This document shows, piece by piece, positions 17,819 through 25,498 of a DNA stretch of 64,000 bases. How positions within the stretch are numbered: position 1 is the first letter of the stretch; each line of letters starts with the position of its first letter. Made by a program: the position numbers and the translations under genes. The stretch lies in NCBI GenBank assembly GCA_963778845.1, contig CAVZVW010000001.1:496001-560000 (forward strand), given 5' to 3'. Below the pieces are notes generated by a model. It did not search any database, was not told the DNA's origin, and saw only the letters and a program-made list of their open reading frames with translations. The DNA is from CAVZVW01 sp963778845 (GTDB lineage: Bacteria > Actinomycetota > Actinomycetes > Actinomycetales > Kineosporiaceae).

Positions 17819-18309
17819 GCCGCACCTCCTGCGGAGTCGCCGGAACCGGCCTGGGCGGCCGCAAGGACGGCCTTCACGATGTTGTGGTAGCCGGTGCAAC
17901 GACACAGGTTGCCCTCGATGCCCTCGCGCACCTGCTCCTCGCTCGGGTGAGGGTTGTCGTTGAGCACGTCGATCGCCTGCATGATCATGCCGGGGGTGCA
18001 GTACCCGCACTGCAGGGCGTGGTTGTCGTGGAAGGCCTGCTGCATCGGGTGCAGCGCCCCGTTCGTGGTCAGCCCCTCGATTGTCGTGATCTGCGAGCCG
18101 TCTGCCTGGATCGCGAGCACCGAGCACGACTTCACGCTGCGGCCGTCGAGGTGCACGGTGCACGCGCCGCAGTTGCTCGTGTCGCACCCGACCACGGTGC
18201 CGGTCTTGCCCAGTCGTTCACGCAAGTAGTGAACGAGCAGCGTCCGCGGCTCGACGTCGTCGCTGTAGCTGACGCCGTCTACCGTGACGGAGATCCTCCT
18301 GGTGCCCAT
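17815..18309 (-). CDS. coxS: cox-type molybdenum hydroxylase, 2Fe-2S small subunit
   Basis: A 164-aa subunit with two iron-sulfur clusters. The plant-type ferredoxin motif is GCDTSNCGACTVHLDG with the fourth cysteine at KSCSV; the C-terminal helical domain has QCGYCTPGMIM and LCRCTGYHNIV. ATG 18309 is preceded by GGAGG. It is the first gene of the small-large-medium operon, with 4-nt overlaps at each junction that should keep subunit ratios fixed. About 240 nt without a gene separate it from the xdhC-like gene upstream; a promoter may lie there, but no clear -35/-10 is visible. Confidence 0.92.
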   Translation of the reverse strand: MGTRRISVTVDGVSYSDDVEPRTLLVHYLRERLGKTGTVVGCDTSNCGACTVHLDGRSVKSCSVLAIQADGSQITTIEGLTTNGALHPMQQAFHDNHALQCGYCTPGMIMQAIDVLNDNPHPSEEQVREGIEGNLCRCTGYHNIVKAVLAAAQAGSGDSAGGAA

Positions 18310-18547
18310 CCGGCCTCCACGCCTGTCTCGTCGTGACGAAAGGGACGCAGGAGCGCGCCCCCGACGGTGGTCCGCGTTCTCCTGCGCAGCGCGACGCGTT
18401 GGTGAGGCGACGGCATGCGGGCGCAGGCGCCCACGGTGGTCTACGTCCCGAATCCAAGGTCACCGACGGCTTCAGCACAAGAGGAACGGCGAGAAAGTGC
18501 AGGTGAAGTACCGAGATCGTGCTCGGGGGGCGGTGCTGGACGCCCCC

Positions 18548-19675
18548 TCAGCGCGCCACGCCGTGATGGATCGGTCCCTCCTGCACGCTCAGCCGGTCGC
18601 CGGCTCCGCCCCAGCGCATGGCGATGATCTCCGCGGCGATGCTCACGGCCGTCTCCTCCGGGGTCCGCGCGCCCAGGTCCAGCCCCGTCGGTGAGGACAA
18701 CCGGGCCAGCTCGGCCTCGCTCAGGCCCGCTTCGACGAGCCGCTCGAGCCGGTCGTCGTGGGTGCGCCGTGAGCCCATGGCCCCCACGTAGGCCACCTCG
18801 GGCAGGCGCAACGCCACCTCCAGCACCGGGACGTCGAACTTGGGGTCGTGGGTGAGGACGGCGATGACGGCGCGCCCGTCGATGCGCCCTGCCGCAGCCT
18901 CCGCGGCGAGGTAGCGGTGCGGCCACTCGACCACCACCTCGTCGGCGTCGCGGAAGCGGGACTTCGTGGCGAACACCGGCCGCGCGTCGCACACGGTGAC
19001 GTGGTAGCCGAGGAACACCCCGATCCGGGCCACCGCGGCGGCGAAGTCGATCGCGCCGAACACCAGCATCCGCGGCTTCGGCGCGTAGGAGGCCACGAAC
19101 ACCCGCATGCCCTCACCGCGACGCTCTCCGTCCGGGCCGTAGGTGAGGGTCTCGGAACGACCGGCGGCCAGCAGCCCACGCGCGTCGTCGGCGACGGCGT
19201 CGTCGGCCCGCGACGACCCCATGCTGCCGCTCGCGTTCTGCGGGCGCACCACCATCCGGCGGCCGAGCCTGGCCGGGTCGGGGTGCTCGACGACCGTGCA
19301 CACCGCGACGGCCCGACCGGCGTGCACGTCGTCGGAGACCTCGCCGAGCTCGGGGAACGTCAGCTGGTCGACGCGCTCGACGAACACGTCGAGGATCCCG
19401 CCGCACGTCAGCCCGACGGCGAACGCGTCGTCGTCGCTGATCCCGTACCGCTGCAGCACGGGCGAGCCCGACTCCACGACCTCCTGGGCGAGCTCGTACA
19501 CGGCCCCCTCGACGCACCCGCCGGACACGCTGCCGACCGCCTCGCCGGCCGGGCCGACCAGCATCGACGCGCCCGCCGGCCGCGGTGCGGACCGCCAGGT
19601 CGCCACCACGGTCGCGACGCCGGTGGTGCGCCCCTCACGCCACCAGGTGAGCAGCTCCGGCATCACCTCACGCAC
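18548..19675 (-). CDS. XdhC/CoxF-family molybdenum enzyme maturation protein
   Basis: A 375-aa XdhC/CoxI protein. The N-terminal XdhC_CoxI domain includes GVATVVATWRSAPRPAG and VSGGCVEGAVYE; the C-terminal Rossmann part has RMLVFGAIDFAAAVARIG, the TKSRF and LTHDPKFD motifs and AYVGAMGSRRTHDDR. These proteins bind molybdopterin cytosine dinucleotide and help sulfurate and insert it into the apoenzyme. GTG 19675 (with GAGGTGG at 6 nt) overlaps the coxE-like stop; ATG 19663 is an alternative. It is the last gene of the maturation operon. Confidence 0.88.
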   Translation of the reverse strand: MREVMPELLTWWREGRTTGVATVVATWRSAPRPAGASMLVGPAGEAVGSVSGGCVEGAVYELAQEVVESGSPVLQRYGISDDDAFAVGLTCGGILDVFVERVDQLTFPELGEVSDDVHAGRAVAVCTVVEHPDPARLGRRMVVRPQNASGSMGSSRADDAVADDARGLLAAGRSETLTYGPDGERRGEGMRVFVASYAPKPRMLVFGAIDFAAAVARIGVFLGYHVTVCDARPVFATKSRFRDADEVVVEWPHRYLAAEAAAGRIDGRAVIAVLTHDPKFDVPVLEVALRLPEVAYVGAMGSRRTHDDRLERLVEAGLSEAELARLSSPTGLDLGARTPEETAVSIAAEIIAMRWGGAGDRLSVQEGPIHHGVAR

Positions 19676-20813
19676 GACCCACCACCTCCACGAGCTCGGC
19701 GAACGTCGCCATCGAGTGGCCGGCGACGAAGTGGTCAACGTACGGCAGGGCCGCGGCGATGCCACCCTGGACGGGTCGGTACCCGGCCTTCCCGCGGTGC
19801 GGGTTGACCCAGACGACGGCGTGCGCGAGACGCCGCAGGCGCGCCATCTGTTCGGCGAGCATCGCCGGGTCGCCCCGCTCCCAGCCGTCGGAGAAGACGA
19901 CGACGACCGCGCCGCGCGCCGTCCCGCGCTGCCCCCAGCGGTCGAGGAACGCCTTGAGCACCTCACCCAGCCGAGTACCGCCGGACCAGTCCGGCACCTG
20001 CTCCCCCGCGGTCCGCAACGCCTCGTCGGGGTCTCGCGCCCGCAAGGCACGGGTCACGCGGGTGAGCCTCGTGCCGACCGTGAAGACCTCTGTCGCAGCG
20101 GGCTGGCGACGCACCCAGACGTGCGCCAGACGCAGCAGGGAGTCCGCGTACGCCGACATCGACCCGGAGACGTCGATGATCAGGACGACGCGGCGCGGCC
20201 GAGTCGTGCGCCGCCGGTAACGGACGGGCCCCGGCTCGCCACCGCGACGCAGCTCCTCGCGCAGCGTCCGGCGGGCGTCGAGGTCGCCCCTGTGGTGCGG
20301 ACGGCGGCGCATCGCCCGGCGCGGGGGCGAGGTCGGGCGCAGCCGCGCGAACATCTCGGCCAGCATGAGGCGCTCACCGGGGGTGAGGTCGGCGACGTCA
20401 CGGTGGCGCAGCACGTCGGCGTCGCTGGCCATCGCCCGAACCACCTGCGTCTCCTGCTCGACCTGGTCACCGCGCCCGCGACCGGGGTCGGCCAGGTCGG
20501 TGAGCGCACGGCTCGGTGCGTTCGTGCGGTTGCGAACGACACGAACCACCTCGCCGCCGAACCAGGCCTCGAAGACCTTGTCGTAGAGCGGGAAGTGGTC
20601 CGGCTCGCTCGTCAGCGTCGCCCGACCGGCCCAGTAGACGGCGCTGCTGGACGCCGCACCCGCCGCCGCGGCCGCCGCGAGGAAGCTCTGGGTACGGTCC
20701 GGGGTGACCGGGAGGCCGGCCCCTCTCAGCGCCCTGGCGAAGCCGGCCAGAGTCGTCGCGACGTCGGCCTCGAGGCCGCCCCCGGCGACCCGCGGCGCAT
20801 CCACGGTGGTCAC
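19668..20813 (-). CDS. coxE: CoxE-like VWA-domain protein
   Basis: A 381-aa protein with a C-terminal von Willebrand A domain holding the metal-ion adhesion motif DVSGSMS (about residues 215-221) and later SGGTRLG and VFSDGWERGD. The N-terminal half is helical and basic (RRAMRRRPHHRGDL). CoxE acts with the MoxR-type ATPase CoxD in maturing the active site of CO dehydrogenase-type enzymes. That ATPase is encoded three genes upstream on the same strand. The start is GTG 20813. Confidence 0.88.
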   Translation of the reverse strand: MTTVDAPRVAGGGLEADVATTLAGFARALRGAGLPVTPDRTQSFLAAAAAAGAASSSAVYWAGRATLTSEPDHFPLYDKVFEAWFGGEVVRVVRNRTNAPSRALTDLADPGRGRGDQVEQETQVVRAMASDADVLRHRDVADLTPGERLMLAEMFARLRPTSPPRRAMRRRPHHRGDLDARRTLREELRRGGEPGPVRYRRRTTRPRRVVLIIDVSGSMSAYADSLLRLAHVWVRRQPAATEVFTVGTRLTRVTRALRARDPDEALRTAGEQVPDWSGGTRLGEVLKAFLDRWGQRGTARGAVVVVFSDGWERGDPAMLAEQMARLRRLAHAVVWVNPHRGKAGYRPVQGGIAAALPYVDHFVAGHSMATFAELVEVVGRA

Positions 20814-20838
20814 GTGGCTCCCCTCACCCGACGCGGCC

Positions 20839-21408
20839 TCACGTCGGCCTGACGTCGTGCAGGTGATGCACGGGGTCGTGCACGAAGTACCGAGCGAGAG
20901 TCTCCACCGTGAACGCCCTGCCGTCGCTGCGGCGCCCGGTCCGCCGCCACTCGTCGCCGCTCACCGCGGCGAAGCCCGCGGCCGCCACCTCCGCGGCCGC
21001 CTCAAGCTCCACCGCGACCGCAGCCGGGTCCTGCTGGGCGTACCCCTCCTCGACGGCCGTGGCGTCCTGGTCCCAGTTCGCGAACAGCGGGTCGTCCTCG
21101 GTGAGCATCAGCTGCAGGCGCACGGCGAAGCGGCCGAAGACATCGCGGACATGGCAGGCGTACTCCAGCGGCGACCAGACCTGCGGCGAGGGCCGGACCG
21201 CGACGTCCGCGCGCAACGCCAGCAGGCGCACCCAGGCATCGGCGTTCTCCCGCAGCATCCGCGGCACCGCTGTCACGTCCAGGGCGCTCGCGTCGAGCCC
21301 GCACTCCTCGCACGGCCGGGTGAGGACCCAGGTCCAGTCCTTGGTCTCCCGCGGGACCGCCGCCGGGACCGGGGCCGGGACCGGGACCGGCGACCCAGGG
21401 CCGGTCAT
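20839..21408 (-). CDS. DinB-superfamily protein inside the cox maturation operon
   Basis: A 189-aa four-helix-bundle protein of the DinB/YfiT type. Metal ligands are suggested by ACHVRDVF and YFVHDPVHHLHDV, the usual three-histidine arrangement. An extra CEECG motif near residue 35 could bind another metal or form a disulfide. DinB proteins of actinobacteria often are thiol (mycothiol or bacillithiol) transferases. The gene lies 25 nt upstream of coxE and 48 nt downstream of another mycothiol-type protein, in a continuous co-directional block. The start chosen is ATG 21408; a longer N-terminus would be Arg/Gly-rich and unlikely. Confidence 0.78.
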   Translation of the reverse strand: MTGPGSPVPVPAPVPAAVPRETKDWTWVLTRPCEECGLDASALDVTAVPRMLRENADAWVRLLALRADVAVRPSPQVWSPLEYACHVRDVFGRFAVRLQLMLTEDDPLFANWDQDATAVEEGYAQQDPAAVAVELEAAAEVAAAGFAAVSGDEWRRTGRRSDGRAFTVETLARYFVHDPVHHLHDVRPT

Positions 21409-21456
21409 GGCCTCACGCTCGCACCGCGGGCGGGCTGCGGAGGGTCCGGGCCACAA

Positions 21457-22245
21457 CTACTGCACACCCTGCGCGACGACCGCGTCGAAGGCCTCGAGGG
21501 TCGCCGGGTCGCCGAGTCTGTCGACCGCGCCGACATGGGGGCGGTTCCAGAGCATCGCATCGAGGTCGGCCGCCGCCCCGGACAGCACCGCCGCCACCGG
21601 GCCGGCGTCGTCGTCGCGGGCGACGTCGAACGCCGGGTCGTCGTAGACCGTGCCGGTCCTCGGGCTCTGGCCGGTGAAGCGGCCCACGCTGACACGCCAG
21701 GAGTGCCCGGTGTCCGTCGTCCGGACGCGAGCGGTGCGCGCGGCGTCCGCGGTGAACGTCCCCCACGGCGGTACGCCGCCGAGCATGAGTCGCAGCACCT
21801 CGTCGACGCCGTCCGCGCTGAGCGCCGCGTCCATGGACGTGGGTGACCCGGCCGTGAGCTCGGCGTCGAGGCGGTGGATCAGCGCCTCGTGTGCCTGGCG
21901 GCGCAGCACGAAGGCGACGCTGTGGTCGTCCGCCCAGGTCCACACGCGCGTGTGCGGCGCGGTCGTGCCCAGCAGGGTGACGAGGTCGTTGCCGGCCTGG
22001 GCGAAGAACGCGTCGAGCCCTGCCCGGTGCGCGGGGCGGGCGGGCTTGCGCTCCTCGACCGCGTCAGGTTCTTCCGCACGCGAACGCACGACCTCGCCCC
22101 AGAACCACTGCACCTCCCCGAGGTGCCACAGCAGGTCGTCGGCGTCCCAGCCCGGGCACGACGGCACCGGCGCGCCGGACGGCACACCGCCCAGTGCCGC
22201 ACGGAACCGCGCGGACTCCGCGACAAGGTGCGCGAGGTAGTCCAC
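21457..22245 (-). CDS. maleylpyruvate isomerase-like, mycothiol-dependent family protein
   Basis: A 262-aa protein. The N-terminal DinB-like metal-binding domain contains VPSCPGWDADDLLWHLGEV (histidine near 42) and the later QAHEALIHRLDAE, with the DxxxH-type metal ligands of mycothiol-dependent maleylpyruvate isomerase; a C-terminal sterol-carrier-like domain follows. The start GTG 22245 lies 8 nt after the ATPase stop. The family uses mycothiol as a cofactor for isomerisation or transfer, but the substrate here is unknown. Its place between coxD- and coxE-like genes suggests a role tied to the hydroxylase or its substrate. Confidence 0.8.
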   Translation of the reverse strand: MDYLAHLVAESARFRAALGGVPSGAPVPSCPGWDADDLLWHLGEVQWFWGEVVRSRAEEPDAVEERKPARPAHRAGLDAFFAQAGNDLVTLLGTTAPHTRVWTWADDHSVAFVLRRQAHEALIHRLDAELTAGSPTSMDAALSADGVDEVLRLMLGGVPPWGTFTADAARTARVRTTDTGHSWRVSVGRFTGQSPRTGTVYDDPAFDVARDDDAGPVAAVLSGAAADLDAMLWNRPHVGAVDRLGDPATLEAFDAVVAQGVQ

Positions 22246-22253
22246 AGCGGTGC

Positions 22254-23198
22254 TCAGCCGGCCAGCAGCCGGTCGAGGACGTCGCGCACGCGGTCGGCGT
22301 CCTCGCGGTACTTGCACACCGCACCGAGGGTCGCCGCGGCGGTCTCGACGTCGAGGTCGCGCCGGCCGAGCTCCAGGAGGCAGCGCACCCAGTCCAGGCT
22401 CTCCGAGACCCCCGGCGGCTTCAGCAGGGCCGCGGGCAAGGCCGCGCCGGCCGCGGTGCCGCCCTCGCGCATACGCTGGACGACGAGGGCCACCTGCTCC
22501 GCCAGCCGCTGCGGAACCTCCGGCACTCGCGTGCGGAGGATCTCGATCTCGCGAGCCAGGCCCGGATGCTCGACCCAGTGGTAGAGGCAGCGTCGCTTCA
22601 GGGCGTCGTGCACCTCGCGGGTGCGGTTGGAGGTGAGCACCACCAACGGCGGGTGGACCGCGGTGATCGTGCCGAGCTCGGGGATGCTCACTGCATGTGT
22701 CGAGAGGACCTCGAGCAGGAAGGCCTCGAACTCGTCGTCCGCCCGGTCCACCTCGTCGACCAGGAGCACGGCGTTGTCGCTGCGCAGGGCGCGCAGGATC
22801 GGGCGCGCGAGCAGGAACCGCTCGTCGAACAGGGACGCCTCGACCGCCTCCACGTCCAGCCGCTGCCCCTCGCCCCGGGTCGCCTCGATGGTTCTCAGGT
22901 GCAGCACCTGGCGCGGGAAGTCCCAGTCGTAGAGGGCCTGGCTGGCGTCGATGCCCTCGTAGCACTGCAGGCGGATCAGCTCGGCGTCCAGGGCCTGCGC
23001 GAGCGCCTCGGCCAGTGCCGTCTTCCCGGTCCCGGGCTCCCCTTCCAGCATCAGCGGGCGGCGCATCGACAGGGCCAGCCATGCCACGGTCGCCAGGCCG
23101 TCGTCGGCGAGGTAGCCGGTCTGCTGCAGGGCAGCCGCCAGCTCCACAGGCGACGACGGGCGGGCAGGCAGGGGTGTGGGCTGGAGGCCGTGCGTCAT
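22254..23198 (-). CDS. coxD: MoxR-type AAA ATPase (CoxD-like)
   Basis: A 314-aa ATPase. Walker A is GEPGTGKTAL, Walker B LLVDEVDRADDEFE, sensor 1 VVLTSNRTREV, followed by RRCLYHWVEHP (arginine finger region). The segment CYEGIDASQALYDWDF is typical of the CoxD branch. CoxD unfolds or remodels the apo-CO dehydrogenase for copper/sulfur insertion, working with VWA protein CoxE. ATG 23198 stands 6 nt after CATGCT, a near-consensus leaderless -10, so it is preferred over ATG 23216. It is the first gene of the maturation run. Confidence 0.88.
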   Translation of the reverse strand: MTHGLQPTPLPARPSSPVELAAALQQTGYLADDGLATVAWLALSMRRPLMLEGEPGTGKTALAEALAQALDAELIRLQCYEGIDASQALYDWDFPRQVLHLRTIEATRGEGQRLDVEAVEASLFDERFLLARPILRALRSDNAVLLVDEVDRADDEFEAFLLEVLSTHAVSIPELGTITAVHPPLVVLTSNRTREVHDALKRRCLYHWVEHPGLAREIEILRTRVPEVPQRLAEQVALVVQRMREGGTAAGAALPAALLKPPGVSESLDWVRCLLELGRRDLDVETAAATLGAVCKYREDADRVRDVLDRLLAG

Positions 23199-23274
23199 GG
23201 GGCCAGCATGGACCATGGACGGCCCGCCGGCCGAGGGGATGGCGAGACGCTGAGGTCACCGGGTCTGCGACAGT

Positions 23275-24162
23275 ATGCGCGTGGCCACGCTTCCCACACC
23301 TTCCGCAGCGCCCCAAAGCGACGGCATGGACGTCGCTCTCACCTGCGGTGACGCGTCCTTGACCGTCAGCCCCGGTAACGGCGGCCGCTTCGCCGCCCTT
23401 CGTTTGGGCGACCTGCAGGTGCTCGGCCGAGGGGGGGCCGGCGTGGTCGACTGGGGCTGCTACCCGATGGCGCCGTACGCCGGTCGGGTGCGGCGTGGAC
23501 GTCTGACCTGGAGCGGGCACGCCTACCAGCTGCCGCTCCTCCTGCCCCCGCACGCCATCCACGGGGTCACGCTCGACCGCCCCTGGGACGTGGTCGACCG
23601 CGCTGGGGGAGGTACGACGCCCGCACTGATCACCCTGCGGTGCGACTTCGACGCGCGCTGGCCCTGGCCCGGCCACGCCGAGCAGCACATCCGCCTCGAC
23701 GAGTTGGGCCTCGTTGCGTCGCTCTCGGTGCACGCCGAACGGGAGCCGATGCCCGCCTGGATCGGGTACCACCCGTGGTTCGCCCGCCGCCTGGCCCGCG
23801 GCGGTCCGGCCGAGATCGCCCTGGAGGCGCGGGGGATGCTGGCGCGGGACGCAGACGGGATGGCGACCGCGACCGTCCTTGCGGTGCCCCCCTCGCCGTG
23901 GGACGACTGCTTCGTCGACCCGACGTGGCCGGTCGCCGTGACCTGGCCGGGGGCGCTCGTCCTGCGCGTGGCCGGCGACCATCCCTACGTCGTCTGCTAC
24001 GACGAGAGGCCCGAGGCCGTGTGCGTGGAGCCCCAGACGGGCCCGCCGGACGCCGTTGCCCTCGGCCAGGCGACGGTCGTCGCCCCGGGGTCGCCACTGA
24101 CGATGACGATGACCTGGACGTGGGAGCACCTGGGGGACGACGGTGCGGCGTCCGGCAGCTGA
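23275..24162 (+). CDS. aldose 1-epimerase (galactose mutarotase-like)
   Basis: A 295-aa protein of the galactose mutarotase fold. Recognisable are PMAPYAGRVRRG, the HGVTLDRPWDV histidine motif, IGYHPWF with the second histidine, SPWDDCFVDP and VEPQTGPPDAV with the catalytic glutamate. The enzyme interconverts alpha and beta anomers of hexoses in the cytosol. The start could be ATG 23275 or ATG 23326; the first 17 residues are low in conservation-like features. Its 3' end overlaps the next gene by 20 nt. Confidence 0.87.
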   Translation: MRVATLPTPSAAPQSDGMDVALTCGDASLTVSPGNGGRFAALRLGDLQVLGRGGAGVVDWGCYPMAPYAGRVRRGRLTWSGHAYQLPLLLPPHAIHGVTLDRPWDVVDRAGGGTTPALITLRCDFDARWPWPGHAEQHIRLDELGLVASLSVHAEREPMPAWIGYHPWFARRLARGGPAEIALEARGMLARDADGMATATVLAVPPSPWDDCFVDPTWPVAVTWPGALVLRVAGDHPYVVCYDERPEAVCVEPQTGPPDAVALGQATVVAPGSPLTMTMTWTWEHLGDDGAASGS

Positions 24163-24730
24163 CCCGGACGTGGCGTTCGTGTACCACCTGTGCTCCGCTG
24201 ACATGCGCGGAACCACGCTGTACCCGCTGAACGGTCTGCGCGAGCGCTTCCCCGACGTCTACGCGAGGGAGCGGCTGAAGTTCGAGGGCCGCGAGTCGGT
24301 GCTCGACTTCCGGGTGCCCCACCTCGGCGTGCCGTGGGGCGACACGGTGAACATGTCCGCCCTCGACCCCAGGCTGCTGGTGGCAGCGCGCCGACGGCTG
24401 GGCGTGCCCTTCTCCCGGCTGCTGCAGCGCCGGCTCGCGCGCATACCGATCGAGCGGATCGCCGGGCTCCCGAGCGTCGTCTACGACAGCGCGACACACT
24501 GGGTGAACAGCTCACCCGGAGAGGACGTCGCGCTCACGCCGCCGGAGAGCGAGTTCTCGCCTTTCGACCCGTCCACGTACGAGGAGCTGCACGAGGTGCC
24601 GCGGCTGCATCTGGAGTACCTGCAGCGCCAGCAGAGCCGGGGTGAGCTCGCTCTCGGGTTCGTCTTCGTCCGCCACGTGCTGGTGGCGGGTGACGTCGAC
24701 CTGACCGGGCTCGAGCTCGCTCCGCTCTGA
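24143..24730 (+). CDS. conserved hypothetical protein
   Basis: A 195-aa soluble protein with no membrane segment. Striking stretches are YHLCSADMRGTTLYPLN, VLDFRVPHLGVPWGDTVN and SVVYDSATHWVNSSPGEDV. I do not recognise a named domain, although the residue pattern looks like a conserved actinobacterial family. It overlaps the aldose epimerase by 20 nt and may be translationally coupled to it. The GTG at 24143 is uncertain; a start at the valine in DVAFVYHL (about 24170) would also keep the conserved-looking part. Confidence 0.65.
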   Translation: MRRPAADPDVAFVYHLCSADMRGTTLYPLNGLRERFPDVYARERLKFEGRESVLDFRVPHLGVPWGDTVNMSALDPRLLVAARRRLGVPFSRLLQRRLARIPIERIAGLPSVVYDSATHWVNSSPGEDVALTPPESEFSPFDPSTYEELHEVPRLHLEYLQRQQSRGELALGFVFVRHVLVAGDVDLTGLELAPL

Positions 24731-24771
24731 GGCCCCGTGCACCGCCCTCGTCCCGGTGAGGCCCGATGCGG

Positions 24772-24941
24772 GGTGCCGGGCTGGTGATGGGGGGTGCTTT
24801 GCTCTGCACGCACATCCGCAACGGGAGCCCATCGCCCCAAGGTCGGTGGCATGGTGCGGATCGGCCCGGTGCCGGGCTGGTGATGTGGGGTGCTTTGCTC
24901 TGCACGCGCATCCGCAACGGGAGCCCATCGCCCCAAGGTCG
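24772..24941. repeat. two 74-bp direct repeats in an intergenic region
   Basis: The units 24772-24845 and 24868-24941 are almost identical (start GGTGCCGGGCTGGTGATG, end CCCCAAGGTCG), with 22 nt between them. They fill much of the 379-nt gap between convergent genes. No coding frame is convincing. The shared core CTTTGCTCTGCACGC recurs inverted at 24995-25019. Confidence 0.85.
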
Positions 24942-24994
24942 TGCCGTGGTGCACGGAGCGCCCGGTGCACGGCGCCGTTGACCGAGGGACGCGT

Positions 24995-25019
24995 GTTGCG
25001 GATCTGCGTGCAGAGCAAA
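24995..25019 (-). repeat. inverted copy of the repeat core
   Basis: These 25 nt are the reverse complement of part of each 74-bp unit, with one mismatch to the first unit and two to the second. RNA from this stretch could fold into a long hairpin with either unit, possibly ending transcription from both convergent genes. Confidence 0.75.
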
Positions 25020-25109
25020 CCATTCGGCGCACGACCCCGCGAGGTCCGCCGAAGCACTGGGGCGCAAGCGTGGCTGTTACCGGGAGGTCCGTGCCAGGCA
25101 GCCGCCGCG

Positions 25110-25457
25110 TCAGGTGGAGCGACGGGAGGCCGCGTCGAAGTCCGCGACCAGGCGTGGCGGAGCCTTGCGCCGCCAGGCCTCCTCGAGCAGCTCGGTGACG
25201 AGCTCAAGGGACGCGGCGGCAAGGTCGAGCCGAACGCCGGCGAGTCTCCTGCCCCACCACAGCTCCTCCGCCGAGTCCTCGGCCACAGCGTACGTCCGCG
25301 CCTCGCCCTCGCCGAGGAACACGTGCAGGCGGTCTGCGCTCGGAGGCGCCGTCGCGAAGATGCGCGAGGCGACACGGAACGACGTCATCTCGAAGTGCGG
25401 CTGCTCTCGCACCTCGGGCAGGGCCAACGCAACTGACCGCGCGAGGTCGAGGTCCAT
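25110..25457 (-). CDS. MmcQ/YjbR-family protein
   Basis: A 115-aa protein with the CyaY-like MmcQ/YjbR fold: ARSVALALPEVREQPHFEMTSFR at the start (family pattern of ALPGVxExxHF), then RIFATAPP and the tryptophans of ELWWGRRLAG. The family is described as DNA-binding-like, but its role is unknown. ATG 25457 follows TAGCCT at exactly 6 nt, so the mRNA is probably leaderless. It stands alone between the repeat region and the ROK regulator. Confidence 0.85.
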   Translation of the reverse strand: MDLDLARSVALALPEVREQPHFEMTSFRVASRIFATAPPSADRLHVFLGEGEARTYAVAEDSAEELWWGRRLAGVRLDLAAASLELVTELLEEAWRRKAPPRLVADFDAASRRST

Positions 25458-25463
25458 CGAGCC

Positions 25464-25469
25464 AGGCTA
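25464..25469 (-). promoter_or_regulatory. -10 box TAGCCT for leaderless yjbR-like gene
   Basis: TAGCCT read on the minus strand, 6 nt before ATG 25457. Confidence 0.5.
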
Positions 25470-25498
25470 GCCATACCCCCCATACCTCGACGCCGAGC

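Noticed and set aside
15752..17890. 712-codon plus-strand frame opposite the cox large subunit
   Set aside because: Composition typical of an antisense shadow in high-GC DNA; the minus strand encodes a complete hydroxylase subunit.
18310..18547. Small gene between coxS and the xdhC-like gene
   Set aside because: Short frames exist on both strands, but none has a ribosome binding site, leaderless box or protein-like sequence.
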